Assembly (NCBI GenBank): GCA_964344035.1
Contig: CAYFLK010000048.1
Location: forward strand, 1-32,997
Reading direction: 5' to 3'
Length of the DNA stretch: 32,997 bases
Origin: UBA1014 sp964344035
GTDB taxonomy: Bacteria > SAR324 > NAC60-12
Shown here: positions 8,315 through 17,136 of the stretch, piece after piece
Layout: the number at the start of each line of letters is the position of its first letter
How positions within the stretch are numbered: position 1 is the first letter of the stretch
Position numbers and translations under genes: made by a program
The notes under the pieces: generated by a model
Database searches by the model: none
Told to the model about the DNA's origin: nothing
What the model saw: the letters and a program-made list of their open reading frames with translations, nothing else

Positions 8315-11263
8315 ATGAATTCATCAGCAAACAAGAACCTGAGACTGGAAAAGCGACTGCGCAGGAATGTGCGGGGGGATGTGTTTTTCGATGATCTTTC
8401 CCGCGGACTTTACAGCACCGATGCTTCGATATACCAGATCACGCCCCTCGGAGTGATCGTGCCGCGAAGCGAGGACGACATTTCAGCTGCACTGGAAATA
8501 GCCGGGGAAGAAGGCGTTTCGGTGACTGCGCGAGGAGCGGGGACATCACAATGCGGACAGACTGTCGGCGAGGGTTTGATCATCGACGTCAGCAAACACC
8601 TGAACCGACTGCAGTCACTTGATGTGGAATACAAACACGCTGTTGTACAGCCGGGCATGGTTCTCGATCAATTGAACCGGCTGCTTGCTCCCCATGGGCT
8701 GTTTTTCCCGGTGGACGTTTCCACGAGCAACCGTGCGACCCTTGGCGGAATGGCCGGCAACAACAGCTGCGGCGCGCATTCGATCCGGTACGGTAAAATG
8801 GTGGACAACGTACATGCTGTTGACACCTTAACTGCTGACGGCCGGAAAACCCGCTTCGGAGAACTCAAGCCCGGTTGGAAAGAAACCCATGGGTACAAAG
8901 GACAGGCTGACTTGATCGAATCCCTGTTGCATATTGGGGAAAGGGAAGCGGATGAAGTTTCACGCAGGTTTCCCAGGCTGCAGCGCAGGGTGGGAGGATA
9001 TAACCTGGATGAGTTGAGTCCACATTCCGGAAACAGCATAAAGCGCACCATTAACCTCGCCCGGCTGCTTATCGGTTCTGAAGGGACCCTGGCGTTTTCC
9101 ACAAGCATCCACTTAAATTTGCAGCCTCTGCCGCAACACAAGATGCTCGGTGTTTGCCATTTCCCGAGTTTTCACGAGGCAATGGACTCGACCCAGCATA
9201 TAGTAAAACTCGATCCGGACGCAGTGGAACTGGTGGACCGGACCATGATCGAACTAGCCAGCTCCATCCCGCAGTTTAAGAAAAAGATGGCTCGATTCGT
9301 GAGGGGGGAACCGGACTCCCTGCTGCTCGTCGAATTTTCCGGAAACACACTTCCGGAGTTGATGACAAAACTCCGTGAACTTGATGAACAGATGGCGGCG
9401 CTCGGTTTTACGGATTCAGTGGTCCAGGCTGTCGACCCCGCTTTCCAGCAGGAAATCTGGGAAGTGCGCAAATCCGGACTGAACATCATGATGTCGATGA
9501 AGGGCGACGGAAAGCCGGTCTCGTGCATAGAGGATTGCGCTGTCGAGTTGACCGACCTGGCGGAATACACTGCACGTCTGAACGAGCTCTTTGAAAAACA
9601 CGGTACGTCCGGGACCTGGTACGCACATGCCTCTGTAGGTTGTCTTCATGTGCGCCCGGTGCTGAACATGAAGGAAGAAATGAGCGCAAAAAAACTGCGC
9701 GCAATTACAGAAGAAGCCTTTGCCATTGTGCGTGAATACAAGGGTTCTCATTCCGGAGAACACGGGGACGGACTGGTGCGTTCCGAATTCCTGGAACCCA
9801 TGTACGGAAGGAGGCTGGTAGAGGCATTTGCGGAAGTGAAGCGTTTGTTCGACCCGAACAACCTGCTGAATCCCGGGAAAATAGTGAGCCCTCCGAAAAT
9901 GGACGACCGCTCTCTTTTCCGCTATCACCCGGATTACCGCCCGTCCAGCTTGCAGACCGCACTGGACTGGTCCGCCTGGGGGGGCTTCGGCCGTGCGGTG
10001 GAAATGTGCAACAACAACGGCGCCTGCAGAAAATTCAGCACCGAAGTAATGTGCCCTTCATATCGCGTCACCCGCGACGAACTGCACCTCACCCGTGGCC
10101 GCGCCAACGCCCTGCGGCTTGCGCTTTCCGGTCAGTTGAGTGAGGAAGCTTATACATCCAGTGAAATGTACGAAGCAATGCGCCTGTGCGTCGGCTGCAA
10201 GGCGTGCCGCCGGGAATGCCCTACGGGTGTGGATATGAACCGCATGAAAACCGAGTTCCTCCATCACTACCGCCGGAAGCACGGTCTTTCCCTCCGGGAG
10301 CGGATGCTGGCTTACATGCCGAGGCATGCACCTTTGCTTTCCCGCATCTCTCCGCTTCTTCATCTTCGGGAAAGGGTTCCTGGATTTGCCAGCATCAGCG
10401 AACAAATGATCGGATTTAGTGCCAGGCGAAGCTTGCCAAGGTGGTCCCAGAGTCCATTCAGGGCAGAGGAAGCAATAAACGGTTCAGCTGGGAAACCTGT
10501 AGTTTTGTTTGCTGACACCTTCAGCACCTGGTTTGAACCGGAGAGCTTACGTGATGCAATCTCAGTATTAAACGCGTCAGGTTACCGGGTTCAAGCGGTG
10601 GGAGCAGCTTCCGGGTCCGGGCGCCTCTGCTGTGGACGAACTTTCCTCTCTTCCGGGCTGCTCGAAGAAGCAGGCAGGGAGGCAAGACGCGTGATTGAAA
10701 TACTGGCGCCGTTTGTTGAGCAGAACATTCCCATACTTGGACTGGAACCCTCATGCGTTTTCACCATGCGAGATGATTACCCCGCACTGATTCCAAGTCC
10801 GGAATCAGCCGCGCTGGCGTCCCACGTTTTGCTTTTGGATGAATTTCTGCACCGCGAACCGGATGCAGGGAAACTCCAATTGAAGCTCTCAGCGCTTTCA
10901 TGCAAAAAAATCTGGGTCCACGGACACTGTCACCAGAAAGCAGGCGACGCAATGGGCTGCACCATGGCCTTACTCGGAAGCATCCCGGAATTGGAGGTAG
11001 AAGCCATTCCCTCAAGCTGCTGCGGGATGGCCGGTTCATTCGGTTATGAAAAGGAAAACTATGAAACATCAATGCAGATGGCGGAATTGAGCCTACTGCC
11101 TAAAATCCGCACCATCCCGCAAGACGAAGCGCTTGTTGCATGCGGGACCAGTTGCAGGCAGCAGATACACCATGGAAGCGGAAGACAGGCGGTACACACG
11201 GTGAACATCCTGCGCCAGGCACTTATCACCGGTTCTGTTCCGGATACAGCCACAGCAACTTGA
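8315..11263 (+). CDS. FAD- and Fe-S-binding D-2-hydroxyacid dehydrogenase (D-lactate/D-2-hydroxyglutarate type, YdiJ-like)
   Basis: This 982-residue fusion joins a GlcD-type FAD-linked oxidase to a GlpC-type Fe-S/CCG module, the layout of membrane-associated D-lactate and D-2-hydroxyglutarate dehydrogenases. The FAD domain shows RGAGTSQCGQTVGEG near residue 73, GGMAGNNSCGAHSIRYG, and LIGSEGTLAF; the cap ends in HSGEHGDG and FDPNNLLNPGKI, usual for the family. The Fe-S module has C565xxxxxC571 with C580P, then a ferredoxin motif C625xxC628xxC631xxxC635P. Two CCG motifs follow (RLCCGRTF and SSCCGMAGSFGYE), with HGHCHQKA between them. Length is close to E. coli YdiJ (about 1,018). It would oxidise a D-2-hydroxyacid and pass electrons to the respiratory chain; the acid is unknown. 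The SDR gene follows after 49 bp and is probably co-transcribed. Confidence 0.88.
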   Translation: MNSSANKNLRLEKRLRRNVRGDVFFDDLSRGLYSTDASIYQITPLGVIVPRSEDDISAALEIAGEEGVSVTARGAGTSQCGQTVGEGLIIDVSKHLNRLQSLDVEYKHAVVQPGMVLDQLNRLLAPHGLFFPVDVSTSNRATLGGMAGNNSCGAHSIRYGKMVDNVHAVDTLTADGRKTRFGELKPGWKETHGYKGQADLIESLLHIGEREADEVSRRFPRLQRRVGGYNLDELSPHSGNSIKRTINLARLLIGSEGTLAFSTSIHLNLQPLPQHKMLGVCHFPSFHEAMDSTQHIVKLDPDAVELVDRTMIELASSIPQFKKKMARFVRGEPDSLLLVEFSGNTLPELMTKLRELDEQMAALGFTDSVVQAVDPAFQQEIWEVRKSGLNIMMSMKGDGKPVSCIEDCAVELTDLAEYTARLNELFEKHGTSGTWYAHASVGCLHVRPVLNMKEEMSAKKLRAITEEAFAIVREYKGSHSGEHGDGLVRSEFLEPMYGRRLVEAFAEVKRLFDPNNLLNPGKIVSPPKMDDRSLFRYHPDYRPSSLQTALDWSAWGGFGRAVEMCNNNGACRKFSTEVMCPSYRVTRDELHLTRGRANALRLALSGQLSEEAYTSSEMYEAMRLCVGCKACRRECPTGVDMNRMKTEFLHHYRRKHGLSLRERMLAYMPRHAPLLSRISPLLHLRERVPGFASISEQMIGFSARRSLPRWSQSPFRAEEAINGSAGKPVVLFADTFSTWFEPESLRDAISVLNASGYRVQAVGAASGSGRLCCGRTFLSSGLLEEAGREARRVIEILAPFVEQNIPILGLEPSCVFTMRDDYPALIPSPESAALASHVLLLDEFLHREPDAGKLQLKLSALSCKKIWVHGHCHQKAGDAMGCTMALLGSIPELEVEAIPSSCCGMAGSFGYEKENYETSMQMAELSLLPKIRTIPQDEALVACGTSCRQQIHHGSGRQAVHTVNILRQALITGSVPDTATAT

Positions 11264-11312
11264 ATAATTAATCCGGAACAGGAAGTAACTTCTCACATGA
11301 AAAAGGAATCAG

Positions 11313-12050
11313 ATGCAGGAACGAACCGCATTGATCACCGGTTCAGGAAAAAACATCGGCCGCGCCATTGCTATTAAACTCGCAAAAGATGGTTTTAACA
11401 TCGTCATTCACGGACGCACCGACCGTAAAGCATGTAAAGAAACAGCAAGCGAAGCTGAACGGAGCGGAGTTAATACCTTGGTCACAACAGGAGATCTTGG
11501 TATACAAACCGAAGTGGAACGGATTTCCAGAGAAGCGCTGCGGGTTTTCGGAACAGTCGATGTACTGATACACAACGCTGCTGTCCGCCCGCACCAGGAT
11601 TTCCTCCAAATCAGCGAAGAGGAGTGGGACACTGTGATGGATGTAAACCTGAAATCCGCTTTTCGCTTCTGCCGCCTACTACTCCCCGGGATGCTGGAAC
11701 GGAAATGGGGACGGATCATCACCTTCGCCGGGATCAACGCCATCCGCGGATATCCGAGAAGCGCTCATGTCTCGGTTTCCAAGCACGGTGCGTGGGGATT
11801 TGCCAAGGCCCTCTCCCGTGATTTTGCCGATCAGGGTATCACCGCCAACACCATCTCGCCCGGGGCGATCCTGACGCAAAGGGACGATCAAGCAGCCGAT
11901 GCCTTCATCCGTCGTCAGGCTTCCGAAGTGCCGGCGGGAAGGCTCGGTACGCCTGAGGAAATTGCGGCAATGGTGTCCCATTTGGTTTCCCAGGAAGGGG
12001 GATACATTACCGGACAGCTGATCCAGATCAATGGTGGCGGGGCTATGTAG
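11313..12050 (+). CDS. Short-chain dehydrogenase/reductase-fold protein lacking catalytic Ser and Tyr
   Basis: This 245-residue protein has the classical SDR frame: the cofactor motif TGSGKNIG (residues 9-16), HNAAV (N88-A90), the tetrad Asn at N112 (DVNLKS), K157, and SPGAI after the active site. Two catalytic positions are changed. The YxxxK Tyr is V153 (codon gtc in AHVSVSK), and the Ser 13 residues earlier is G140 (in TFAGINA). Length and the intact reading frame argue against a decaying gene. Known SDRs need the Tyr for hydride-coupled proton transfer, so it either uses a different chemistry or is a non-classical binding or regulatory protein. The RBS AAGGA (11303-11307) is well spaced. 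It follows the D-2-hydroxyacid dehydrogenase closely and may act on the same substrate series. Fold certain, activity uncertain. Confidence 0.85.
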   Translation: MQERTALITGSGKNIGRAIAIKLAKDGFNIVIHGRTDRKACKETASEAERSGVNTLVTTGDLGIQTEVERISREALRVFGTVDVLIHNAAVRPHQDFLQISEEEWDTVMDVNLKSAFRFCRLLLPGMLERKWGRIITFAGINAIRGYPRSAHVSVSKHGAWGFAKALSRDFADQGITANTISPGAILTQRDDQAADAFIRRQASEVPAGRLGTPEEIAAMVSHLVSQEGGYITGQLIQINGGGAM

Positions 12051-12236
12051 TATTGTGAGTGCGAATGTCATCCTACTCTTGAAAACCGAAATAACTATAA
12101 GTGGAATACTATCCGCAAAACCAGGTTGGATTATGTGGGGGTTTTACATATCAACTTACGAAAGTCAGTCCAAAAATTTCACTAAGTTCGTTATGAGAAA
12201 CCATCAACCTTCCATTTGCAAGACGGCAAGGAATCT

Positions 12237-13124
12237 ATGATGAATTCAACACAAACAAACTCTCCAGCTTTCAGATTGCGCAAGCTATTGGAGTCTCCCG
12301 GAGTACTGACGATTCCGGGGTGTTACGACGCCTTTTCCGCACTTTTGATTGAACGCGGAGGATTTCCAGCGGCCTACATGTCTGGCTTCGGCAGTTCCGC
12401 ATCGGTGTTGGGGGAACCTGATACAGGAATCATGGACTTCACCCTGATGTCAAACCATGCGGGCAACATCGCCGGGGCCATCAGCATTCCCCTGCTTGCG
12501 GACGGCGACACCGGATACGGCAATGCAGTCAATACCTACCGTACCGTGAAAACCTATGCGTCACGCGGAGTGGCCGCCATACAACTGGAAGATCAGGTGA
12601 CGCCTAAACGCTGCGGTCACACTCAAGGTAAGACCATCGTCCCCCTGCCGGAAATGCTGGGTAAAATCCGGGCGGCGCTGGACGCAGCCGCGGAGCAGGA
12701 TATCGTCATCATCGCCCGTACAGACGCCCGGGCGATGGAAGGTTTCCAGTCGGCGCTGGAGCGATGCCTTGCTTTTGAAGAAGCGGGAGCGGACATAATC
12801 TTCATGGAAGCACCGAAAAGTTTTGAGGAAATGAAAACAGTAGCGCAAAAAATAAAAAAACCGCTGCTTGCCAATATGGTCGAAGGCGGGGAAACACCAT
12901 TCCTGAACAGCACAAAACTGCAGGAGTTGGGATACAAAATCGGGCTATATCCGGTCACCCTCCTCCTTAGCGTTACCAGAACCATTCAGAACCAGCTTGC
13001 AAAACTCGGCAATAATGAACTCAGCAGCATGGTCCGCGAACAGATCCCCTTCACCGAACTGAAATACCTGGTCGGTTTTCCTGAATACGATGACCTGGTT
13101 GAAAAATATGGGAGGGTTCCATGA
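12237..13124 (+). CDS. Isocitrate lyase/PEP mutase superfamily lyase (2-methylisocitrate or dimethylmalate lyase/oxaloacetate decarboxylase-like)
   Basis: This protein of about 295 residues is an isocitrate lyase/PEP mutase superfamily TIM barrel. It has PGCYDAFSALLIE near the N-terminus, the Mg-site segment ADGDTGYG (D89, D91), the E in IQLEDQ, and the lyase signature KRCGH (124-128) with catalytic Cys C126. That Cys separates C-C lyases from phosphonate mutases, so a lyase acting on a 2-hydroxy-dicarboxylate such as methylisocitrate, 2,3-dimethylmalate or a related acid is most likely. Oxaloacetate decarboxylase is an alternative. The start is ATG at 12237 or the adjacent ATG at 12240; AAGGAA (12228-12233) is better spaced for the second. 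The 186-bp gap upstream suggests its own promoter, although I could not identify one. Products would be pyruvate plus another acid, fitting the catabolic neighbourhood. Confidence 0.82.
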   Translation: MMNSTQTNSPAFRLRKLLESPGVLTIPGCYDAFSALLIERGGFPAAYMSGFGSSASVLGEPDTGIMDFTLMSNHAGNIAGAISIPLLADGDTGYGNAVNTYRTVKTYASRGVAAIQLEDQVTPKRCGHTQGKTIVPLPEMLGKIRAALDAAAEQDIVIIARTDARAMEGFQSALERCLAFEEAGADIIFMEAPKSFEEMKTVAQKIKKPLLANMVEGGETPFLNSTKLQELGYKIGLYPVTLLLSVTRTIQNQLAKLGNNELSSMVREQIPFTELKYLVGFPEYDDLVEKYGRVP

Positions 13125-13233
13125 ATTCCATCAAAAAATTATTTTATATCTTGTTTCTTTGAACAAATGTCATTATCAATTGGCCCGTACTTGCAAGAAA
13201 AAATGATAAGATACAAGAATAAAGAAAGAAAAA

Positions 13234-14226
13234 GTGGGCAAACTGCTTGAAGTAGTCGGGTTGACCACCCAGTTCTACACTTCGATGGGCACCGTGCAGG
13301 CGGTGGAAAGCATCACCTACGATGTGGAGGAGGGAGAAACGGTGGCCCTTGTCGGAGAATCCGGCTGCGGAAAGTCGGTCAGCGCGCTTTCCATTCTGAA
13401 GTTGATCCCCGACCCGCCAGGGAAAATAGTAAGCGGGCAGATTAACTTCATGGGAACGGACCTGCTTCAACTTGAAGACCGGGAAATGCGGGAAATCCGC
13501 GGCAGGGACATCAGCATGGTCTTTCAAGAACCAATGACCTCCCTTAATCCAGTTCTAACCATCGGTCTGCAACTCACCGAGGCCATGGAGTTCCATCTTG
13601 GGATCAACCGAGCAGAGGCGGATTCGCGGGCTGTGAAGTGGCTGGAGATGGTGGGGATTTCTGATGCAAAGCGACGACTGCGACAGTACCCGCATCACCT
13701 CAGCGGAGGAATGCGACAGCGCGTGATGATAGCAATGGCTTTGAGCTGTGAACCGAAAATGATCATTGCTGACGAACCGACCACTGCGCTGGACGTAACT
13801 ATCCAGGCCCAGATACTGGAGTTGATGAAAGACCTCTCCAAACGTCTTGGTGTGGCATTGATCATCATCACCCACAACCTGGGAGTAGTGGCCAGATACG
13901 CCGACCGTGTAAACGTCATGTACGCAGGGAAGATCATCGAATCCGGTTCCGCGCACGACATCTATCACAAACCCGCTCACCCGTACACTCTCGGACTTCT
14001 CCAATCCGTTCCCCGTCTGGACCAGCCTCGCAAAGAACGGCTTAAACCAATCGACGGTCAGCCCCCGGACCTCACCCGCCTGGACAGCGGTTGTGCATTC
14101 CGGCCGCGCTGCGCCTTTACCGTGGAGCGGTGCATCAACGCTTTCCCTGAACTGGAAAAAGTGGAAGCAGATCACATTACCGCCTGCTGGGAGATGGAAC
14201 AACTGCAAGAACCAGTTCAGGCCTGA
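13234..14226 (+). CDS. Dpp/Opp-type ABC transporter ATP-binding protein (DppD-like)
   Basis: This 330-residue ATPase is the first gene of a complete peptide/nickel-type ABC importer operon. It has Walker A GESGCGKS (41-48), the Q-loop in VFQEPMTSLNP, signature LSGGMRQRV, Walker B MIIADEPTTALD and the switch His in IITHNLG. The C-terminal oligopeptide-transporter extension includes CAFRPRCAFTVERC, in which Cys residues bind an Fe-S cluster in some DppD/OppD proteins. The start is GTG at 13234, preceded by purine-rich sequence but no strong Shine-Dalgarno. The 109-bp upstream gap is A+T-rich. Genes follow in the order second ATPase, binding protein, two permeases; ATPases at the front is less common than the Dpp order. 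The substrate may be a peptide, amide or other small solute. Confidence 0.9.
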   Translation: MGKLLEVVGLTTQFYTSMGTVQAVESITYDVEEGETVALVGESGCGKSVSALSILKLIPDPPGKIVSGQINFMGTDLLQLEDREMREIRGRDISMVFQEPMTSLNPVLTIGLQLTEAMEFHLGINRAEADSRAVKWLEMVGISDAKRRLRQYPHHLSGGMRQRVMIAMALSCEPKMIIADEPTTALDVTIQAQILELMKDLSKRLGVALIIITHNLGVVARYADRVNVMYAGKIIESGSAHDIYHKPAHPYTLGLLQSVPRLDQPRKERLKPIDGQPPDLTRLDSGCAFRPRCAFTVERCINAFPELEKVEADHITACWEMEQLQEPVQA

Positions 14227-14269
14227 TGAGGAAACGCGGAATAGACCAGATCTAGAGTACACTGAAAGT

Positions 14270-15292
14270 ATGACTGCTGCACCTCATCAACAGATTTTTG
14301 AAAGCGCACCCCGGGCCGGTGATGTTCTGCTGGACGTTACCGGACTGAAAATGCATTTTCCGATCAGCGAGGGACTGCTGTTCAAAAAGAACGTCTCCGT
14401 CGTCAAAGCAGTGGACGGCATCGATTTCAACATCCGCAAGGGGGAGACGCTGGGGCTGGTTGGAGAATCCGGATGCGGCAAGACCACCACCGGACGCTGC
14501 ATATTGCAGCTGGAAAAACCGAGCGCCGGCAAAATTGTATTTGAGGGGCATAGCCTGAATGAACTCGACAGCAAACAGCTTGTACCGCTGCGGCAGAAAA
14601 TCCAGGTTATTTTCCAGGACCCCTACAGTTCTCTCAATCCGCGACTGAAGATCGGCGACACGATTGCGGAGCCGATGAAGGTACATCAGATCGAATCTGA
14701 CCCTGTAAAGCGCAGAAACCGGGTGACAGAACTGCTGAACATCTGCGGCCTGCCCGCGAAAATGGCTGACCGCTACCCCCACGAAATGAGTGGCGGGCAG
14801 CGCCAGCGCGTAGGGATTGCCAGGGCGCTGTCCCTGCGTCCGGACTTCATAATCTGCGATGAAGCCGTTTCCGCGCTGGACGTTTCAATCCAGGCACAAA
14901 TCATCAACCTGCTTGAAGATCTGCGGGAAGAGTTTCAACTGACCTACCTCTTCATCGCGCACGACCTCAGCGTGGTGCGGCACCTGTGCCACAAGGTGGC
15001 AGTGATGTACCTGGGCAAGATCGTGGAAATGGCCGATTGCGATGAACTTTATGAAAACCCGAAACATCCTTATACCAGGGCACTGCTGACGGCGGTGCCG
15101 ATTCCGGACCCCGAGGTGGAAAAACAGCGGGAACACAGCATCATGAGCGGTGAAGTTCCCAGCCCCATAAACCCGCCATCCGGATGCGTTTTTCATCCCA
15201 GATGCGAACTGTCGGTGGAAGGCTGCAGGCATGATGTGCCGGAGTTAAAGGTAAATGGTGAAGGTCACTGGGTGGCCTGCACCGAGGTCTGA
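14270..15292 (+). CDS. Dpp/Opp-type ABC transporter ATP-binding protein (DppF-like)
   Basis: This ATPase of about 340 residues pairs with the preceding one. Walker A is GESGCGKT (65-72), the Q-loop is in VIFQDPYSSLNP, signature MSGGQRQRV, Walker B FIICDEAVSALD and switch His in FIAHDLS. The C-terminal CVFHPRCELSVEGC region is the usual OppF/DppF extension. I start it at ATG 14270 (MTAAPH...), 43 bp after the previous stop. An in-frame ATG at 14093 would add 59 residues that lie inside the previous gene in another frame and look non-coding. It energises uptake through the two membrane proteins encoded downstream. Confidence 0.9.
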   Translation: MTAAPHQQIFESAPRAGDVLLDVTGLKMHFPISEGLLFKKNVSVVKAVDGIDFNIRKGETLGLVGESGCGKTTTGRCILQLEKPSAGKIVFEGHSLNELDSKQLVPLRQKIQVIFQDPYSSLNPRLKIGDTIAEPMKVHQIESDPVKRRNRVTELLNICGLPAKMADRYPHEMSGGQRQRVGIARALSLRPDFIICDEAVSALDVSIQAQIINLLEDLREEFQLTYLFIAHDLSVVRHLCHKVAVMYLGKIVEMADCDELYENPKHPYTRALLTAVPIPDPEVEKQREHSIMSGEVPSPINPPSGCVFHPRCELSVEGCRHDVPELKVNGEGHWVACTEV

Positions 15293-15315
15293 CTGTCGTT
15301 TGCCGGCAGTCAATA

Positions 15316-15331
15316 GGGCGCATCCGCGCCC
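15316..15331 (+). other. GC-rich hairpin between ATPase and binding-protein genes
   Basis: GGGCGC-ATCC-GCGCCC gives a 6-bp all-G/C stem with a 4-nt loop in the 98-bp gap upstream of the binding-protein gene. There is no T-run, so it is not a classic terminator. It could pause transcription or protect mRNA and so help set different expression levels of the two segments. Confidence 0.45.
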
Positions 15332-15378
15332 GTTTGTGAAGGGAGGCTCGAGTCTTCCAAATGTTCATTTTTTATCCG

Positions 15379-15390
15379 AAAGGAGGGACC
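15379..15390 (+). promoter_or_regulatory. Strong ribosome-binding site of the binding-protein gene
   Basis: AAAGGAGGG (15379-15387) lies 3 nt before ATG 15391. It is the best Shine-Dalgarno in the window and fixes the start here rather than at ATG 15361. A strong site fits the excess of binding protein over permease that importers usually need. Confidence 0.7.
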
Positions 15391-17088
15391 ATGAAGCGTT
15401 TCTCAATTGCAGGGACCCTGACAGCCAGTATAGTGCTGGCTGCGGTGATCAGCACCGCCAATCCCCTGCTGGCGGCAACCCCAGAGCGTGGAGGGATCCT
15501 GCACTACGTGATCCCCAGCAACCCCCCCAGCGCAGACGGACACCGGGAGACAACGTTTGGGACCATCCACCCGTTCGCTCAGTACTACAGCGTGCTGGTG
15601 CGGGTGAACCCTGACAACCCCGCGTCGCCTACAGACATCGTATGCGACCTGTGCGTGGGAAGTGTCCCGGAGCCGACAAACGGTTCCAAACGCTACACCT
15701 TCAAGATCCGGCAGGGAGTCAAGTGGCACAGTATCGCCTCCGGAGCGAAGGTCTCAGGCGAAGTGAAAAAGGTGTATGACATGATTGGCGGCACGGAGTT
15801 GACGGCTAATGATGTCAAGGCCACGTTCGACCGTATCGTCAACCCTCCGAAAGGCGTGAAGAGCGCCCGCAAAGGGTTTTTCACGATGGTTGAGAAGATT
15901 TCCGCCCCTGACGCAAACACGGTGGTTTTCGATCTGAAATATCCCTCAGGCGCTTTCCTTCCCGCCCTGGCTATGCCTTACAACTTTGTCTATGCGAAGA
16001 AAGTGCTTGATATGGACCAGCACTGGTATGAGAAGAACGTGCTGGGTTCAGGACCTTTCCGCTTCGTCAACTGGGAGGCGGGCTCCCACATCCGCTCGGA
16101 GCGCAACCCGGACTACTACCGTGCGGGGCAGCCGTACCTCGACGGCACCGAGGCCATTTTCGCCAAGAAGTATTCAATCAACTATCAGGCGATCCGTGGC
16201 GGCCGGGCATACATCCAGTTTCGCGGATTCCCGCCTGAAATGCGCAACAACATGGTCAAGGCCCTGGGTGACAAGATCACTGTTCAGGAAAGCGACTGGA
16301 ACTGCGCTCTGTTTGTCACTCCCAACAACAAGAAGAAGCCCTTCGACGATCCCCGTGTGAGGCGGGCGCTTACCCTGGCAATCGACCGCTGGGGAGGATC
16401 AAAGTATCTTTCCAGAATAGCCATTGTCAAAACTGCCGGTGGAGTCGCTTTCCCTGGCCATCCATTGGCGGCGACGAAGGATGAACTGGAGCAGATAGCG
16501 GGCTACTGGCCTGACATCGAGAAATCCCGTGCTGAGGCACGCAGGCTGCTGAAGGAAGCAGGTGCGGAAGGACTGTCGTTTGAGTTTCACAACCGCGGAG
16601 TCGACCAACCTTACAAGCATGTCGGCACCTGGCTCATCGATCAGTGGTCAAAAGTCGGGTTGAAAGTGAAACATCGGGTCCAACCCACCGCGCCTTTCTA
16701 CGCAACCCTGCGCAAGCAGAAAGATTTCGATGTCTCGATGGACTTCAACTGTCAGTCAATCGTCAACCCGTTGCTGGATGTCTCGAAATTCGTTTCCGAC
16801 GACATCGCCGGCAACCAGTATGCCGGTTATCAGGATCGGGAACTGGACAGCCTCTTTGAAGCGATGAACCGCTCCGCCGATCCCGCGGAACAGCGCAGGA
16901 TTATGCGGCAGTATGAGAAGCGGGCGCTTGATGAACAGGCGTACCAGTTTATCACGCTCTGGTGGTATCGTATCATTCTGCACCGTTCAGAGGTGAAAGG
17001 ATGGAAAACCAGTCCGAGTCACTACCTCAATGTGGATCTGGCAAACGTCTGGCTGGAAGAACCACTCCGCAGCGAGTCAATCAAGTGA
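15391..17088 (+). CDS. Periplasmic solute-binding protein of a Dpp/Opp-type ABC transporter (SBP family 5)
   Basis: The product is about 565 residues and starts with a signal peptide: MKRF, a hydrophobic core to about residue 25, and a likely cleavage after LLAA near residue 29. No lipobox Cys is visible, so it should be a soluble periplasmic protein. Family 5 features follow: YVIPSNPPSADGH near the mature N-terminus, YTFKIRQGVKWHS, LTANDVKATFDRI, LGSGPFRFVNWEAGSHIRSERNPDYY and DDPRVRRALTLAIDR. It captures the substrate and delivers it to the permeases encoded next. The family binds peptides, nickel chelates, opines, sugars and other solutes, so the ligand is open. Hairpins on both sides may stabilise this part of the mRNA. 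Confidence 0.9.
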   Translation: MKRFSIAGTLTASIVLAAVISTANPLLAATPERGGILHYVIPSNPPSADGHRETTFGTIHPFAQYYSVLVRVNPDNPASPTDIVCDLCVGSVPEPTNGSKRYTFKIRQGVKWHSIASGAKVSGEVKKVYDMIGGTELTANDVKATFDRIVNPPKGVKSARKGFFTMVEKISAPDANTVVFDLKYPSGAFLPALAMPYNFVYAKKVLDMDQHWYEKNVLGSGPFRFVNWEAGSHIRSERNPDYYRAGQPYLDGTEAIFAKKYSINYQAIRGGRAYIQFRGFPPEMRNNMVKALGDKITVQESDWNCALFVTPNNKKKPFDDPRVRRALTLAIDRWGGSKYLSRIAIVKTAGGVAFPGHPLAATKDELEQIAGYWPDIEKSRAEARRLLKEAGAEGLSFEFHNRGVDQPYKHVGTWLIDQWSKVGLKVKHRVQPTAPFYATLRKQKDFDVSMDFNCQSIVNPLLDVSKFVSDDIAGNQYAGYQDRELDSLFEAMNRSADPAEQRRIMRQYEKRALDEQAYQFITLWWYRIILHRSEVKGWKTSPSHYLNVDLANVWLEEPLRSESIK

Positions 17089-17110
17089 ACTATCAGTAAT
17101 CTATACGGGT

Positions 17111-17136
17111 TCCCGCTCACCACGGTGTGGGCGGGA
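17111..17136 (+). other. Strong intergenic hairpin between binding-protein and permease genes
   Basis: The arms TCCCGCTCAC (17111-17120) and GTGGGCGGGA (17127-17136) form a 10-bp stem with one G-T wobble and a 6-nt loop, CACGGT. It lies 23 bp after the binding-protein stop and 20 bp before the permease ATG. With no T-run it resembles stabilising or attenuating hairpins that follow abundant binding-protein messages, as between malE and malF. That role is inferred. Confidence 0.6.

Noticed and set aside
12051..12236. Possible small gene or promoter upstream of the lyase
   Set aside because: The 69-codon frame here starts inside the SDR gene and has no domain or RBS; no -35/-10 pair with acceptable spacing was found.
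14093..14269. A 59-residue N-terminal extension of the second ABC ATPase
   Set aside because: It lies inside the first ATPase gene in another frame and has no similarity to ATPase N-termini; ATG 14270 fits the family length.
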